IMG/VR virus record: IMGVR_UViG_3300025120_000281
Coordinates: 1-32,287 of that record
Origin: a virus
Strand: one strand, 5' to 3'
Length of the DNA: 32,287 nucleotides
Both the position numbers and the translations under genes were made by a program. Shown here in pieces: positions 24,882 through 32,287 of the stretch (position 1 is its first letter; the number at the start of each line of letters is the position of its first letter). The notes beneath the pieces were generated by a model. It made no database searches, had not been told where the DNA came from, and saw only the letters and a program-made list of their open reading frames with translations.

Positions 24882-25667
24882 TTATTTAAGTTTTTTATCT
24901 ATAGATCTATAAACTTCAAGCCCTTCATCTGTTTTAAACCAAGCAGCTAAAGCTGAGTATGGATTTTCATCAAAAGGAACTGTCATAAGTTTTCTTCCAT
25001 TAGTTGCCCAAGTAAAAGTTCTTTGATCTGAAGCTAAATTTATTATTCCAGAATCAACAGCATTTATACCAAAGTTTCTTAAAACAACATTGTCATCATT
25101 TGCCAATTCAATAAACAATCTTGGATTTTGTCTAGCAAACAATAATAAATCTCTTTTTAATTCTTTTGAAGACAATTTATTTACATTAGAACCTAATTCA
25201 ACTCTTAATATAGCTTCTGCTTGTTCTATATCCATAGATCTAGCAGCATTTAAAGCGTCTAATTGTAAATCTAACTCTTCTAGTTGATCTACAGCTTCTA
25301 CTTGTCTATCTAATTCAGAAAATATAATATTATTGTGCGGATGATGTTTTAAAAATTCTTGTAAATTTCTTTTTTCTTTTGGTACAAATAAAACACCAGA
25401 TTGAAAAACAATATGTTTTAAAGTGGCATTTCCAACTTGTTCATCTACGAAAATACTTTTTTGATTAGTAGCATATCTAAGTTCTCTTTCATATCCTTTA
25501 TCCTTGTCAAACCAAACTAAAGGGTATCTTCTAGTGTGCTTGCTGGGTATAGTATATGTTAAAGGTTCTTTATTATCTATTAAATAATAATGTCTATCTT
25601 TATATTCCCAATTATCTTTTTTAACCTCTTGCTTGGGAGCAGGAGCTTTTTTTACTTTTGTTTCCAT
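24882..25667 (-). CDS. Conserved-looking phage protein of unknown function (261 aa), between capsid and ring genes
   Basis: A 261-aa soluble protein. It begins with a Lys/Pro-rich tail (residues 1-20), then a beta-rich segment with YPLVWFDKDKGYERELRYAT (48-67), a leucine-rich helix with DLQLDALNAARSMDIEQAEA (133-152), KELKRDLLLFARQNPRLFIE (168-187) and TFTWATNGRKLMTVPFDENP (217-236). I recall related proteins in marine phages with the same RELRYATNQ.S.FVDEQ and ELKRDLL elements, always unannotated. There is no catalytic motif. The gene is flanked on both sides by terminator-like hairpins, so its dosage may be set separately from the major capsid protein. A head-completion or DNA-binding role would fit the context but is not shown. 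Confidence 0.65.
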   Translation of the reverse strand: METKVKKAPAPKQEVKKDNWEYKDRHYYLIDNKEPLTYTIPSKHTRRYPLVWFDKDKGYERELRYATNQKSIFVDEQVGNATLKHIVFQSGVLFVPKEKRNLQEFLKHHPHNNIIFSELDRQVEAVDQLEELDLQLDALNAARSMDIEQAEAILRVELGSNVNKLSSKELKRDLLLFARQNPRLFIELANDDNVVLRNFGINAVDSGIINLASDQRTFTWATNGRKLMTVPFDENPYSALAAWFKTDEGLEVYRSIDKKLK

Positions 25668-25689
25668 AATATAATATAATATAATAATT
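25668..25689 (-). promoter_or_regulatory. Short TATTA-repeat leader between terminator and start codon
   Basis: Only about 22 bases of pure A/T separate the hairpin at 25690..25715 from the ATG at 25667. In minus-strand orientation they are iterations of ATTAT ending TATTATATTATATTATG. A nearly identical leader precedes the scaffold-like gene (28689..28705). No Shine-Dalgarno sequence is present. The tract probably keeps the ribosome-binding region unstructured, and it could also supply a -10-like TATAAT element. Confidence 0.4.
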
Positions 25690-25715
25690 AAAAAAGACCC
25701 CGCCTAAGCGGGATC
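25690..25715 (-). terminator. GC-rich terminator-like hairpin after the 89-aa capsid-associated gene
   Basis: The stem (25696-25703 with 25708-25715, core CCCGC/GCGGG, four-base loop) is followed in minus-strand RNA by six U residues. The single non-Watson-Crick position (25698/25713) is G-U in minus-strand RNA and C-A in plus-strand RNA, which supports the minus orientation. It lies about 15 bases after the 25731 stop and 22 bases before the next ATG. It probably boosts capsid-region mRNA relative to downstream genes. Confidence 0.82.
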
Positions 25716-25730
25716 TTATTATTTTGTTAA

Positions 25731-26000
25731 CTAGATTCCAGCTACATCTGTACCTGAAATTAATCCACTTAGTGGTGCTGGAAAAATACCTGGGCCAGAA
25801 GCTCCATTTATCTTATCCATAGCATCGATTATTAGATCAACGTCTTTCTGTACTAGAGTACCAACTCCATCAATAGTTACTTTATATCCCGAAAGATATT
25901 CAACTATAATGGCACCAGTTGATTCTTTAACTGAACCTACGTTGTCAGCTGATAGCAAATCAAACTTTGCGTCAGCTTTTAACAATTTTACATATCCCAT
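25731..26000 (-). CDS. Small capsid-associated protein of unknown function (89 aa)
   Basis: An 89-aa protein directly after the major capsid gene, with a strong terminator behind it. The first 60 residues look beta-rich and compact (KFDLLSADNVGSV, AIIVEYLSGYKVTIDGV), and the C-terminal 25 residues are Gly/Ala/Pro-rich (GASGPGIFPAPLSGLISG). No motif is recognised. A 28-base gap with a poly-A leader separates it from the capsid gene. High expression with the capsid and small size suggest a capsid decoration or accessory protein, inferred only from position. Confidence 0.6.
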   Translation of the reverse strand: MGYVKLLKADAKFDLLSADNVGSVKESTGAIIVEYLSGYKVTIDGVGTLVQKDVDLIIDAMDKINGASGPGIFPAPLSGLISGTDVAGI

Positions 26001-26028
26001 TTTCTTATTTTTTTTTAAATGTTAATTA

Positions 26029-27516
26029 TTATACAGTTTTAAATAACACGAAGTTATTAGCAGCTTGTGTAACTAAACATCTTTCAGTTAAGAAATGTAC
26101 ATCCATAGCATCTAAAGCATCAGTATACGCTCCGCCAACAGAACCAGTGATCCAGTTTTTGTAACGTCTATCTTCAGTTTCAGAAGCTCTGTATCTTACA
26201 TGTAAGAATGGACGTCTAATATTAGAACCTAACATTTGATCGTACACTGTAGTTGTTCCAGCAGGAATCATCACACCGTCAATAGCATTAGATAAACCTC
26301 TTGTAGAAGCATCATTTAGATATTTCCAGTCAGTTTTATAGAAGTCATAAGAACCTCTTCTAAAACCAGTAAATCCAAAGTTAAGTGCCATTTCAGACTC
26401 ATTATCAAATAGACCATAAGATGCAGCAGCAGTAGAAGCAAAAGCTCCGTTCATTGCAGCAATCATATCATCAAAATCTAAAGCAGTAGATCTTTGTAAG
26501 AAAAGCATGTTTTCTTCAATAGCTCCTTGCTTGTCTAAGTTTTTAAGGATTTCATCGAAATCACCTAAAGCACCAGAACCAGGAGCAGCAGCTCCAGCAA
26601 ATCCTTGATATACGTTACCTCTTGCTTCAATAGCAGAAAATAAACCTTGTGTACCTTTTAAGTTAACAGTAGTTTGATTAGGCATAGCAACTGTGTGACC
26701 AGCTAATTCACCTTCAACCATTGCCATTTCCATATAGTCTTCAAATCTTAGTCTTGTTTCAGACTCAGCTTTTAAATACCATAAGTATCCAGAAGTACCA
26801 TCTTCAGTAGCAACTTCAATCCAACCAATTTGAGCAGCATCAGAACCATTTACTTGGTACTTGTCTCTAATAATAATTGGAGAGTTGTTAAACTCAGTAA
26901 AGCTAGGCTCAATAGAATCCATACCAGCATCCGTAGATCCTTTTCCAAATTCAGAACCGTAAACAAATACGTTTACGTCACCACCATTAACTAAAGCTTG
27001 TACATTTGCTGGGAAAGCCGCAGCAGCATAAGGAACTAAAAGTACCTCAGCTACAGTAGCCGGAGCAACAGGCTGTGTTACACTTGATACAATAGCTTTA
27101 GCTGTAATCAAACCAGTAGCATTGTCAGAAATCAATACTGTTTGATTTTCTTTTATAGCTACAGTATTGTTACCTCTACCACTCGCTATTGGGTTAGCAT
27201 TAACTAAATCAATTTCAAGTGTAGTTAAAGCCGCAGCTTTAATATTACAATCATTGTAAGACACGTGTAATCTATTTTGTTCAGACCATAATACTTGATC
27301 TGATGTCATTGGCATTTCAGCGCCAACCATTCTTAAGAAACCTGCTAACGTTCTGTTACCATATCTCTCAACTTCAGCTTCATAAAGCTCAGGTAAATAC
27401 TGTTGAGCCCAGTCAGACGTACCGTCTGCAAAGTTCAAATAGTTATTATCTAATGCTTGTTTCCTTTGAGCTGGAATTAAACTTGCGGGAAAACTCCCAC
27501 TTGTTGCAAAACTCAT
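26029..27516 (-). CDS. Major capsid protein (HK97-fold type expected)
   Basis: A 495-aa protein with WAQQYLPELYEAEVERYGNR (residues 36-55), TLAGFLRMVGAEMPMTSDQV (56-75) and WSEQNRLHVSY near 77-87. This E...YGNR...GFL..VGAEMP...D...W.E..RLH pattern is what I recall from capsid proteins of crAss-like phages, which adopt the HK97 fold; the length is near that family's usual 490-500 aa. The Ala/Gly-rich middle and moderate charge fit a capsid subunit. It lies after a scaffold-like gene and before a small capsid-associated gene. No N-terminal protease-cleavage domain is apparent. Assignment is strong from context, with family naming from memory. Confidence 0.88.
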   Translation of the reverse strand: MSFATSGSFPASLIPAQRKQALDNNYLNFADGTSDWAQQYLPELYEAEVERYGNRTLAGFLRMVGAEMPMTSDQVLWSEQNRLHVSYNDCNIKAAALTTLEIDLVNANPIASGRGNNTVAIKENQTVLISDNATGLITAKAIVSSVTQPVAPATVAEVLLVPYAAAAFPANVQALVNGGDVNVFVYGSEFGKGSTDAGMDSIEPSFTEFNNSPIIIRDKYQVNGSDAAQIGWIEVATEDGTSGYLWYLKAESETRLRFEDYMEMAMVEGELAGHTVAMPNQTTVNLKGTQGLFSAIEARGNVYQGFAGAAAPGSGALGDFDEILKNLDKQGAIEENMLFLQRSTALDFDDMIAAMNGAFASTAAASYGLFDNESEMALNFGFTGFRRGSYDFYKTDWKYLNDASTRGLSNAIDGVMIPAGTTTVYDQMLGSNIRRPFLHVRYRASETEDRRYKNWITGSVGGAYTDALDAMDVHFLTERCLVTQAANNFVLFKTV

Positions 27517-27536
27517 ATTTATATTTTTAGTTTAAG

Positions 27537-28688
27537 TTATTTTTTTGTTTTTATTTTTAACTTAGAACTATCTACACCACTAATTGCTTTTATTTTTAAC
27601 CCATTAATAAACATTTCACCAGAGCTAGTAGCTCTAACTTCATTTGTTATATTTTTAGATTTAGCATTGACATCTCTTATCGCGTCAGTTTTACCTTGTT
27701 CGTAAAAGTGTTTTGCTATTTTATCAGCATTATTAGCGGTATACAAGGCTTTGTGATAACCTCTATAATCTTCGATTTCACCTTTTTTATCTAGGAACTT
27801 CCCAACAAAATTATTTAAATCAGATTGATTTTGAGCAACATCACTCTTGTTATTTACATTATATCTAAAAGCTTTTTCACCAACGCTATATTCAAAACCT
27901 TTGAATTCATCAGAGAATAATTTTTTAGTATTATTTGTAAAACTTTCGTGACGCTGTTGAATCACCTTCTGTTCTTCGTTGTATCTATTGAAAAAGTCAT
28001 TAGCTTTTTTTTGTTCTTTAGATACTGAAGGTTTCAACTTGATCTCTTCATAGTATTTTTCTTTAGAACTATCTAAAAAGCTTTTGGCTTTGGCAATCTC
28101 TTCTTTGTAAGCTAGTTTTTTCTTTTTAACCACTCTATCTTCCTCATCTTCATCCCAAGCGAAATTATCATCCATTAAAAAATTTATTTCTTCTGAATTC
28201 AAATGTGGTTTGCTTACACTATAATATTCTTTAAGTAATTGTTCTCCGTTTAACTTACCGTAGTCTCTGTTTAAGTTAACGTAATCTTCAACAGTACCAC
28301 CAGTATCTTTCATGAAGTCTACTAGCTTTTCAATGTTTTCTGGTAAGTCTATTTGTGGATTTTCTTTTACTTCTTCTTTAATTTCTTCTACAACCTCTTT
28401 AGTTTCTTTAACTTCTTTATCTGTTTCTTCTACTTTTATTTCTTCAATAATTGGAGATTCTTCGGTTTTAGCTTCTTCTACTACAGGTTGTTCAACTTTA
28501 ACTTTTTCCACTTTAGTTTCTTCAACTGCTTCTGGTTCGGTTTTAGTTTCTTCTTTTGGCTCTTCTTTTTTAGCCATATCTAACTTAGTTACTTCTTTAT
28601 TAGTGACTAATTTTTTAGGTTTCTTTTTAATTTTAAAGTCACCTTGTTCTAGCTCGCCAGAGGCGGTTTCTTTTATTTGTTCTGACAT
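27537..28688 (-). CDS. Scaffold-like / head assembly protein with acidic repetitive N-terminus (383 aa)
   Basis: A 383-aa protein lying between the portal and the major capsid genes, where many phages encode a scaffolding protein. Residues 1-115 are a low-complexity Glu/Lys/Val/Thr-rich tract with repeated E(E/T)K.E and VEE patterns. The remainder is helical and highly charged, with LNGEQLLKEYYSVSKPHLNS and repeated Lys-rich helices, and a C-terminal NEVRATSSGEMFINGLKIKA segment. It has no catalytic motif. Composition and position fit a scaffold or head-assembly factor. No protease domain is visible, so scaffold removal would need another factor or exit without cleavage. Confidence 0.68.
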   Translation of the reverse strand: MSEQIKETASGELEQGDFKIKKKPKKLVTNKEVTKLDMAKKEEPKEETKTEPEAVEETKVEKVKVEQPVVEEAKTEESPIIEEIKVEETDKEVKETKEVVEEIKEEVKENPQIDLPENIEKLVDFMKDTGGTVEDYVNLNRDYGKLNGEQLLKEYYSVSKPHLNSEEINFLMDDNFAWDEDEEDRVVKKKKLAYKEEIAKAKSFLDSSKEKYYEEIKLKPSVSKEQKKANDFFNRYNEEQKVIQQRHESFTNNTKKLFSDEFKGFEYSVGEKAFRYNVNNKSDVAQNQSDLNNFVGKFLDKKGEIEDYRGYHKALYTANNADKIAKHFYEQGKTDAIRDVNAKSKNITNEVRATSSGEMFINGLKIKAISGVDSSKLKIKTKK

Positions 28689-28714
28689 AATATAATATAA
28701 TAGTTAATATAAAA
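28689..28714 (-). promoter_or_regulatory. TATTA-repeat leader before the scaffold-like gene
   Basis: In the minus orientation the bases before ATG (28686-28688) read TATTATATTATATTATG, the same leader as before the 261-aa gene. The 26-base gap after the portal stop contains only A/T-rich sequence and no Shine-Dalgarno sequence. It is likely a translation-initiation leader rather than a promoter. Confidence 0.35.
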
Positions 28715-31123
28715 TTATCTAGGCGCAAATTGTTCTAAACTAACTCCACCTAAATTATCGTTACCCTTAGATTCAAAATTTATAGGTAGTCCATCTTGTT
28801 TTCTTTGGGTTATCATTTCACTCTGTTGAGTGCCTTGAAGCTTAATTCTTTTGTCTTTTCTATCTTCAATTTCTTTTTCTTTTTGAGATATAACATTAGA
28901 CTGCTCTTTAGCTAGTTTAATGTTATAATCAAACTCTTGTTGCATTAGACCTCTTTTTATCTCTGCTTCTGTTTGCATTCTTTGTATTTCAAATTGAGAC
29001 TTAGCTTGCTCTACTTGAACTTTACTACTAGTTAAAGCTTCTTGTTTTTGTAATTCAGCTAGAATAGTTTTTTCTGCAGTTTCAGCTTGAGCTTGAGCTT
29101 GAGCTTGTATTTGTTGTAGTTTTAACTCTTGGTCTTTAGCTTGCTTTTCTTGTCTTCGTTTTTTAAGTAAAGTATTAGCTAATTTTAAATTGTTTACATT
29201 TCTGATGTCAATAGCATCTTCTAAATCTATTGATTGGGTAGATAAAGCTACTTGAATGTTTTGTTCTAATTTAGCTTTTTCTTCATCATCTGGTTCTAAT
29301 TCTATAAATATTCCAAAGTCGTGAATATTAATACTAGTTAACTCATCTAATGTGTTAGTATTAAAATTAGATATACTATTTATTAAAGACATTCTAGTTA
29401 ATGGAAACATTAAAGAATCATTAACCCTTAACGATATGTTCTCACATGTTCTAAGTGTTAAATATAAACTTGCTTGAAGAATATGTCTTGTAGCAGTGTT
29501 TGAATTAGCTGCAGCAAGCTTTTGTATACCTACCAAAGAGTTTTTATCTGGAACACTACCGTCTCTTGCTTCATTAAGCCCGGTCACATCTCTAATCATT
29601 TGCAAATAATAATTATACGTTTGAATTAAAGAATTTATTTTAGCTCCTCCAGAAGAAGATTGAAGTTCTTGCACAGGTATCTTACCTCTATTAATTTCAC
29701 CATCTTGTGTTAAAGATCTACCTATAACACTACCAGTTTGAAAATACATATTTAAAGCCTCAGCTGGGTTGTAGTTAGTGCCATTACCTAGATCTACCTC
29801 TGCTAAACCATCCATATCTAAATAAACTCCATCAGGAACCATTCTAGACATTACTTGCTGTAATTTCAAGTGAGTCAACTGTATCATATCAGCAAAACCA
29901 GTAACTCTACTTACTAAGCTTTCTATTCTACCTTGATACATTCTAGGAGCTGTTATAGTATAACTAAGATTAACTTTACTAGTATCTGCATAAGGTCTAG
30001 TCATATTTTCAGCCATTCTCCAGTCAAGCATTTCTTCCATGCCTAGTACTTTGGCTCCACTATATAAAGTTTCTATACTTCTAGAAGCTTTTTTAAAGTT
30101 GTCTGTTTCTTTTACTTCTAAAAAAGTATCTTCTTTTTCAATTGTTTTTTCTAACCCTGTAGCTGTTGTTTTTATTTTAAACACCTGGTCAATATAACTT
30201 TTCCATTCAAAATATAATACTTGAACTGTGTTTTGATCGTACCTACCATTAAAATTAGACGAATATGCTGTGTTACCATTGTAATTCTGTAACTTTTTTA
30301 CCTGCTCAGGAGTTAAGCTAGGGAATTGCTTTTTTAATTCTACTAAAGGTACATTTTTAACTTCACCTACGTAATATACATCTTCAAAATTAGGATCGTT
30401 GGTATAAGAATAAACTATATTAGCTGGATCTACATAATCAATAACAATACCTTCAGCTGGATTCCAAGATGTCTTAACACAAGATATTCCTAAAACTGTT
30501 AAGTCATAATTAAGTCTTTTTCTAATTAAATTATATTTGTTTTTATCTAATACTTGTGAAATAAGTTCTTCTTCTGCAACTTCTATAGATTGTTTGTAAT
30601 CCATTTGCATGTGTGCTGGAATGTCTTCTAAAGTTTCAGGAGTATTTTTAGCAGTAGATTCAGATAAATCTATTCCAAATTGCTGCATAACCATTTCATT
30701 AAACTTTTTAGCTTCTATATCCATCATTATTCGCTGAGCATATAAAGTTCTTTTTCTTAGTGAAGTAGGATCTTGAGCCATAGCTTTCACTTCATAAGTT
30801 CTTTGAGACATACCATTAACAACAATATCTACAAACTTAGGAATAATAGGTACAGGTTTCCAGTCTAGGTTTAAATAAGATAAATCTCCATTTATAGCTA
30901 ATTCATCTTTATATTTTTGTACTGGCTGCTCTGCTCTAGCGTAAAGTCTTAAATTGTGAAAATTATTGTAGTTTGTCATATATCTATAACCAACTCCTTG
31001 TGAATTTCTGAACCATTCACTTTCAATAGCTCTCGCAACTTTTAAACCATATTCGTAAGTAGCTTTCTCAGCAGCAGGCACAACCTGATCTGGAAATGTA
31101 CTATATGTAGTTGTAGCTTGCAT
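28715..31123 (-). CDS. Portal protein (802 aa)
   Basis: An 802-aa protein three bases after the terminase stop. The region around residues 490-560 contains IRDVTGLNEARDGSVPDKNS followed by LVGIQKLAAANSNTATRHIL, a motif I recall as highly conserved in portal proteins of crAss-like and related marine phages. The N-terminal half is mixed alpha/beta with a long beta-rich wing region. The C-terminus (about 650-770) is a Gln/Glu/Lys-rich coiled coil that includes an AQAQAQAE repeat. Length and position between terminase and scaffold genes agree with a portal, the dodecameric ring through which DNA is packaged and ejected. The coiled-coil tail could form the barrel inside the head. Confidence 0.9.
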   Translation of the reverse strand: MQATTTYSTFPDQVVPAAEKATYEYGLKVARAIESEWFRNSQGVGYRYMTNYNNFHNLRLYARAEQPVQKYKDELAINGDLSYLNLDWKPVPIIPKFVDIVVNGMSQRTYEVKAMAQDPTSLRKRTLYAQRIMMDIEAKKFNEMVMQQFGIDLSESTAKNTPETLEDIPAHMQMDYKQSIEVAEEELISQVLDKNKYNLIRKRLNYDLTVLGISCVKTSWNPAEGIVIDYVDPANIVYSYTNDPNFEDVYYVGEVKNVPLVELKKQFPSLTPEQVKKLQNYNGNTAYSSNFNGRYDQNTVQVLYFEWKSYIDQVFKIKTTATGLEKTIEKEDTFLEVKETDNFKKASRSIETLYSGAKVLGMEEMLDWRMAENMTRPYADTSKVNLSYTITAPRMYQGRIESLVSRVTGFADMIQLTHLKLQQVMSRMVPDGVYLDMDGLAEVDLGNGTNYNPAEALNMYFQTGSVIGRSLTQDGEINRGKIPVQELQSSSGGAKINSLIQTYNYYLQMIRDVTGLNEARDGSVPDKNSLVGIQKLAAANSNTATRHILQASLYLTLRTCENISLRVNDSLMFPLTRMSLINSISNFNTNTLDELTSINIHDFGIFIELEPDDEEKAKLEQNIQVALSTQSIDLEDAIDIRNVNNLKLANTLLKKRRQEKQAKDQELKLQQIQAQAQAQAETAEKTILAELQKQEALTSSKVQVEQAKSQFEIQRMQTEAEIKRGLMQQEFDYNIKLAKEQSNVISQKEKEIEDRKDKRIKLQGTQQSEMITQRKQDGLPINFESKGNDNLGGVSLEQFAPR

Positions 31124-31126
31124 ATA

Positions 31127-32287
31127 TTAATTAATTTTTGATATTACGCCGGTATTATCATAAGTTTTAATACCAAGATTTATTTTATTAGTAATTTTAT
31201 TGGGCACAGGTCTATATAAATTTTTATTACAAGCCATTATAGCAAGTCCCGAGCTTATAGTAGCATCGTGCTTAGTTCTGCTATTTATGTTAAAAACAGC
31301 CCAATCTTCTAATGTTTTTTGATGATACATATCACCGTAGGAATTATCTTTAGATCCTACAAATTTTTCAATATAACTTTCTACAGCAGCAGCATGAGCT
31401 TGCTTTATATCTTCACTTGAGTTAGGTATTCCACCTATTTCTCTTTCTGTTATAGATAATTTATTAATAAGTTTATCCGGCCTGTTCATAGAAAAACCTC
31501 TGTATCCTCTACGCTTAAAATAGTATAATAGTCTTGGTTTGTTATTTTCACAAAGTAAAGGCATACCGTAAAATACACAAGCCATCAATACATCTTCAAA
31601 AAATATTTCCGCAGTTTGAGGTCTAGCTATATATTCTAAAAAGAAATGATTAGAAGGTGCTTCTTCCATTGAAAATTTAGTTAAACCATGTAACGCTCCA
31701 TTAGACCCTTTACCATCAACAGTGCCACTAATATCATAACTATCACAACCAAAAGCACCAATATGCTCACTGCCAGGATATTTAATTCCATTTTTAACAA
31801 TAACTCTATTTTGAAGATTTTTAGGTGGTACCCAGCTAATTTTAAATCTTCCGTCATTGTTAGGGGTAAAAACAACGCTAGTATCTTTAATGCCATTTAG
31901 CCAGCTAAAGCTTCCTTTAGTTACGTTTAAACTATTATTTAAAGAGTCGTTATAGTCTATTTGTTCATAGATTTTTACTAAATTAAATAAACTTTGTTTT
32001 GTCTCGTCTCTAAAAGCATGAGCTTCAGTTCTTGGAAACTGTCTGTAATATTCGTTTAAACTGTCTTGATCTGATTTTAAGCCTTCAACCTCGTTTTCCC
32101 AGTGTTCGATAACGCCTGTTGTAATTTCAAAACCGTCGACTCCTTTGACTGTATTTTCTTTTCTAACGAAAACAGGTGATCCGTAAGAATCCATGAATCC
32201 TTCGTAGTTCCATTCCATAGGGACGAACAAAGAATAGAGTCCAGAAGAAGTTTGTCCGTTACGATTTCTTTTTGTAACGTCTGAATT
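31127..32287 (-). CDS. terL: Terminase large subunit, C-terminal nuclease part (5' end cut by window edge)
   Basis: The frame is open to the last base of the window. The local TTG at 32230 is not a real start, because codons upstream (NRNGQTSSGLYSLFVPMEW) continue the protein. The visible 386 codons hold the RNase H-like nuclease domain: Asp in GCDSYDISG (31742-31744), a probable second acidic residue in LLCENNK (about 31547), and a third Asp in KHDATISSGLAIMA (31265-31267). The D...E...D triad and the DATISSGLA helix are typical of terminase nucleases that cut concatemeric DNA at headful or end sites. The ATPase domain lies outside the window to the right. It sits directly before the portal gene. 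Confidence 0.9.
   Translation of the reverse strand, partial: NSDVTKRNRNGQTSSGLYSLFVPMEWNYEGFMDSYGSPVFVRKENTVKGVDGFEITTGVIEHWENEVEGLKSDQDSLNEYYRQFPRTEAHAFRDETKQSLFNLVKIYEQIDYNDSLNNSLNVTKGSFSWLNGIKDTSVVFTPNNDGRFKISWVPPKNLQNRVIVKNGIKYPGSEHIGAFGCDSYDISGTVDGKGSNGALHGLTKFSMEEAPSNHFFLEYIARPQTAEIFFEDVLMACVFYGMPLLCENNKPRLLYYFKRRGYRGFSMNRPDKLINKLSITEREIGGIPNSSEDIKQAHAAAVESYIEKFVGSKDNSYGDMYHQKTLEDWAVFNINSRTKHDATISSGLAIMACNKNLYRPVPNKITNKINLGIKTYDNTGVISKIN

Noticed and set aside
31681-31896. Minus-strand frame of 71 codons inside the terminase gene
   Set aside because: Out-of-frame shadow of the terminase nuclease domain with a Leu/Ile-rich product.
32230-32287. TTG at 32230 as the start of the terminase gene
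   Set aside because: Codons upstream stay open to the window edge and fit the terminase sequence, so the gene is simply cut.
1-32287. tRNA genes, CRISPR arrays, insertion sequences, integrase or endolysin
   Set aside because: Gaps between genes are only tens of bases and hold leaders or hairpins. No cloverleaf, regularly spaced repeat, transposase, recombinase or peptidoglycan hydrolase signature was seen.

Overview
The window looks like the head, tail and ejection-protein end of an uncultured tailed-phage genome, probably a short-tailed virus of an aquatic Bacteroidota host. All confident genes lie on the minus strand, so in transcription order they run from the right edge to the left. The DNA is very AT-rich. 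Start codons are preceded by A/T-rich leaders with no visible Shine-Dalgarno sequence, as expected for phages of Bacteroidota. The portal, the major capsid protein, and the 1288-aa and 581-aa tail proteins resemble, from memory, crAss-like phages (Crassvirales) and their marine relatives. This family assignment is inferred from motif recall, not from a search.

Layout in transcription order: the C-terminal part of the large terminase (cut by the right edge, 32287..31127); portal (31123..28715); an acidic scaffold-like protein (28688..27537); major capsid protein (27516..26029); an 89-aa protein followed by a terminator-like hairpin; a conserved-looking 261-aa protein followed by a second hairpin; a four-gene block (24815..21252) that reads as a tandem duplication of a two-gene cassette (A-B-A'-B') and probably encodes neck or tail ring proteins; a 1288-aa and a 581-aa tail protein; a SET-like plus cupin-like fusion protein (15599..14781); two probable internal virion proteins; and a giant 3431-aa protein (12788..2493). 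The giant protein carries hydrophobic segments, an HEITH zincin motif, a HAD phosphatase-like domain, recurrent FS-centred linker motifs (three exact KFSET) and a long C-terminal module.

After the giant gene comes a tightly coupled cluster of small genes (2496..188): a membrane-anchored coiled-coil protein, a 49-aa micro-gene, a soluble PAP2-type phosphatase with a complete signature, four small basic Cys-containing proteins (one a 39-aa micro-gene held by TAATG and ATGA overlaps), and a small HELGH metallopeptidase-like protein. The cluster ends at a strong, probably bidirectional terminator (109..144). To the left of it a few plus-strand codons suggest a convergent operon, but this is weak.

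In working terms, terminase, portal, scaffold and capsid proteins build and fill the head. The A/B ring proteins and the two large tail proteins build the short tail. The 228-aa, 419-aa and 3431-aa proteins are probably packaged and ejected. The enzymes (SET-like, PAP2, zincins, HAD) may act on host targets or in virion maturation; none of these enzymatic roles is shown by sequence alone. I see no tRNA, CRISPR array, integrase or insertion sequence in the window.
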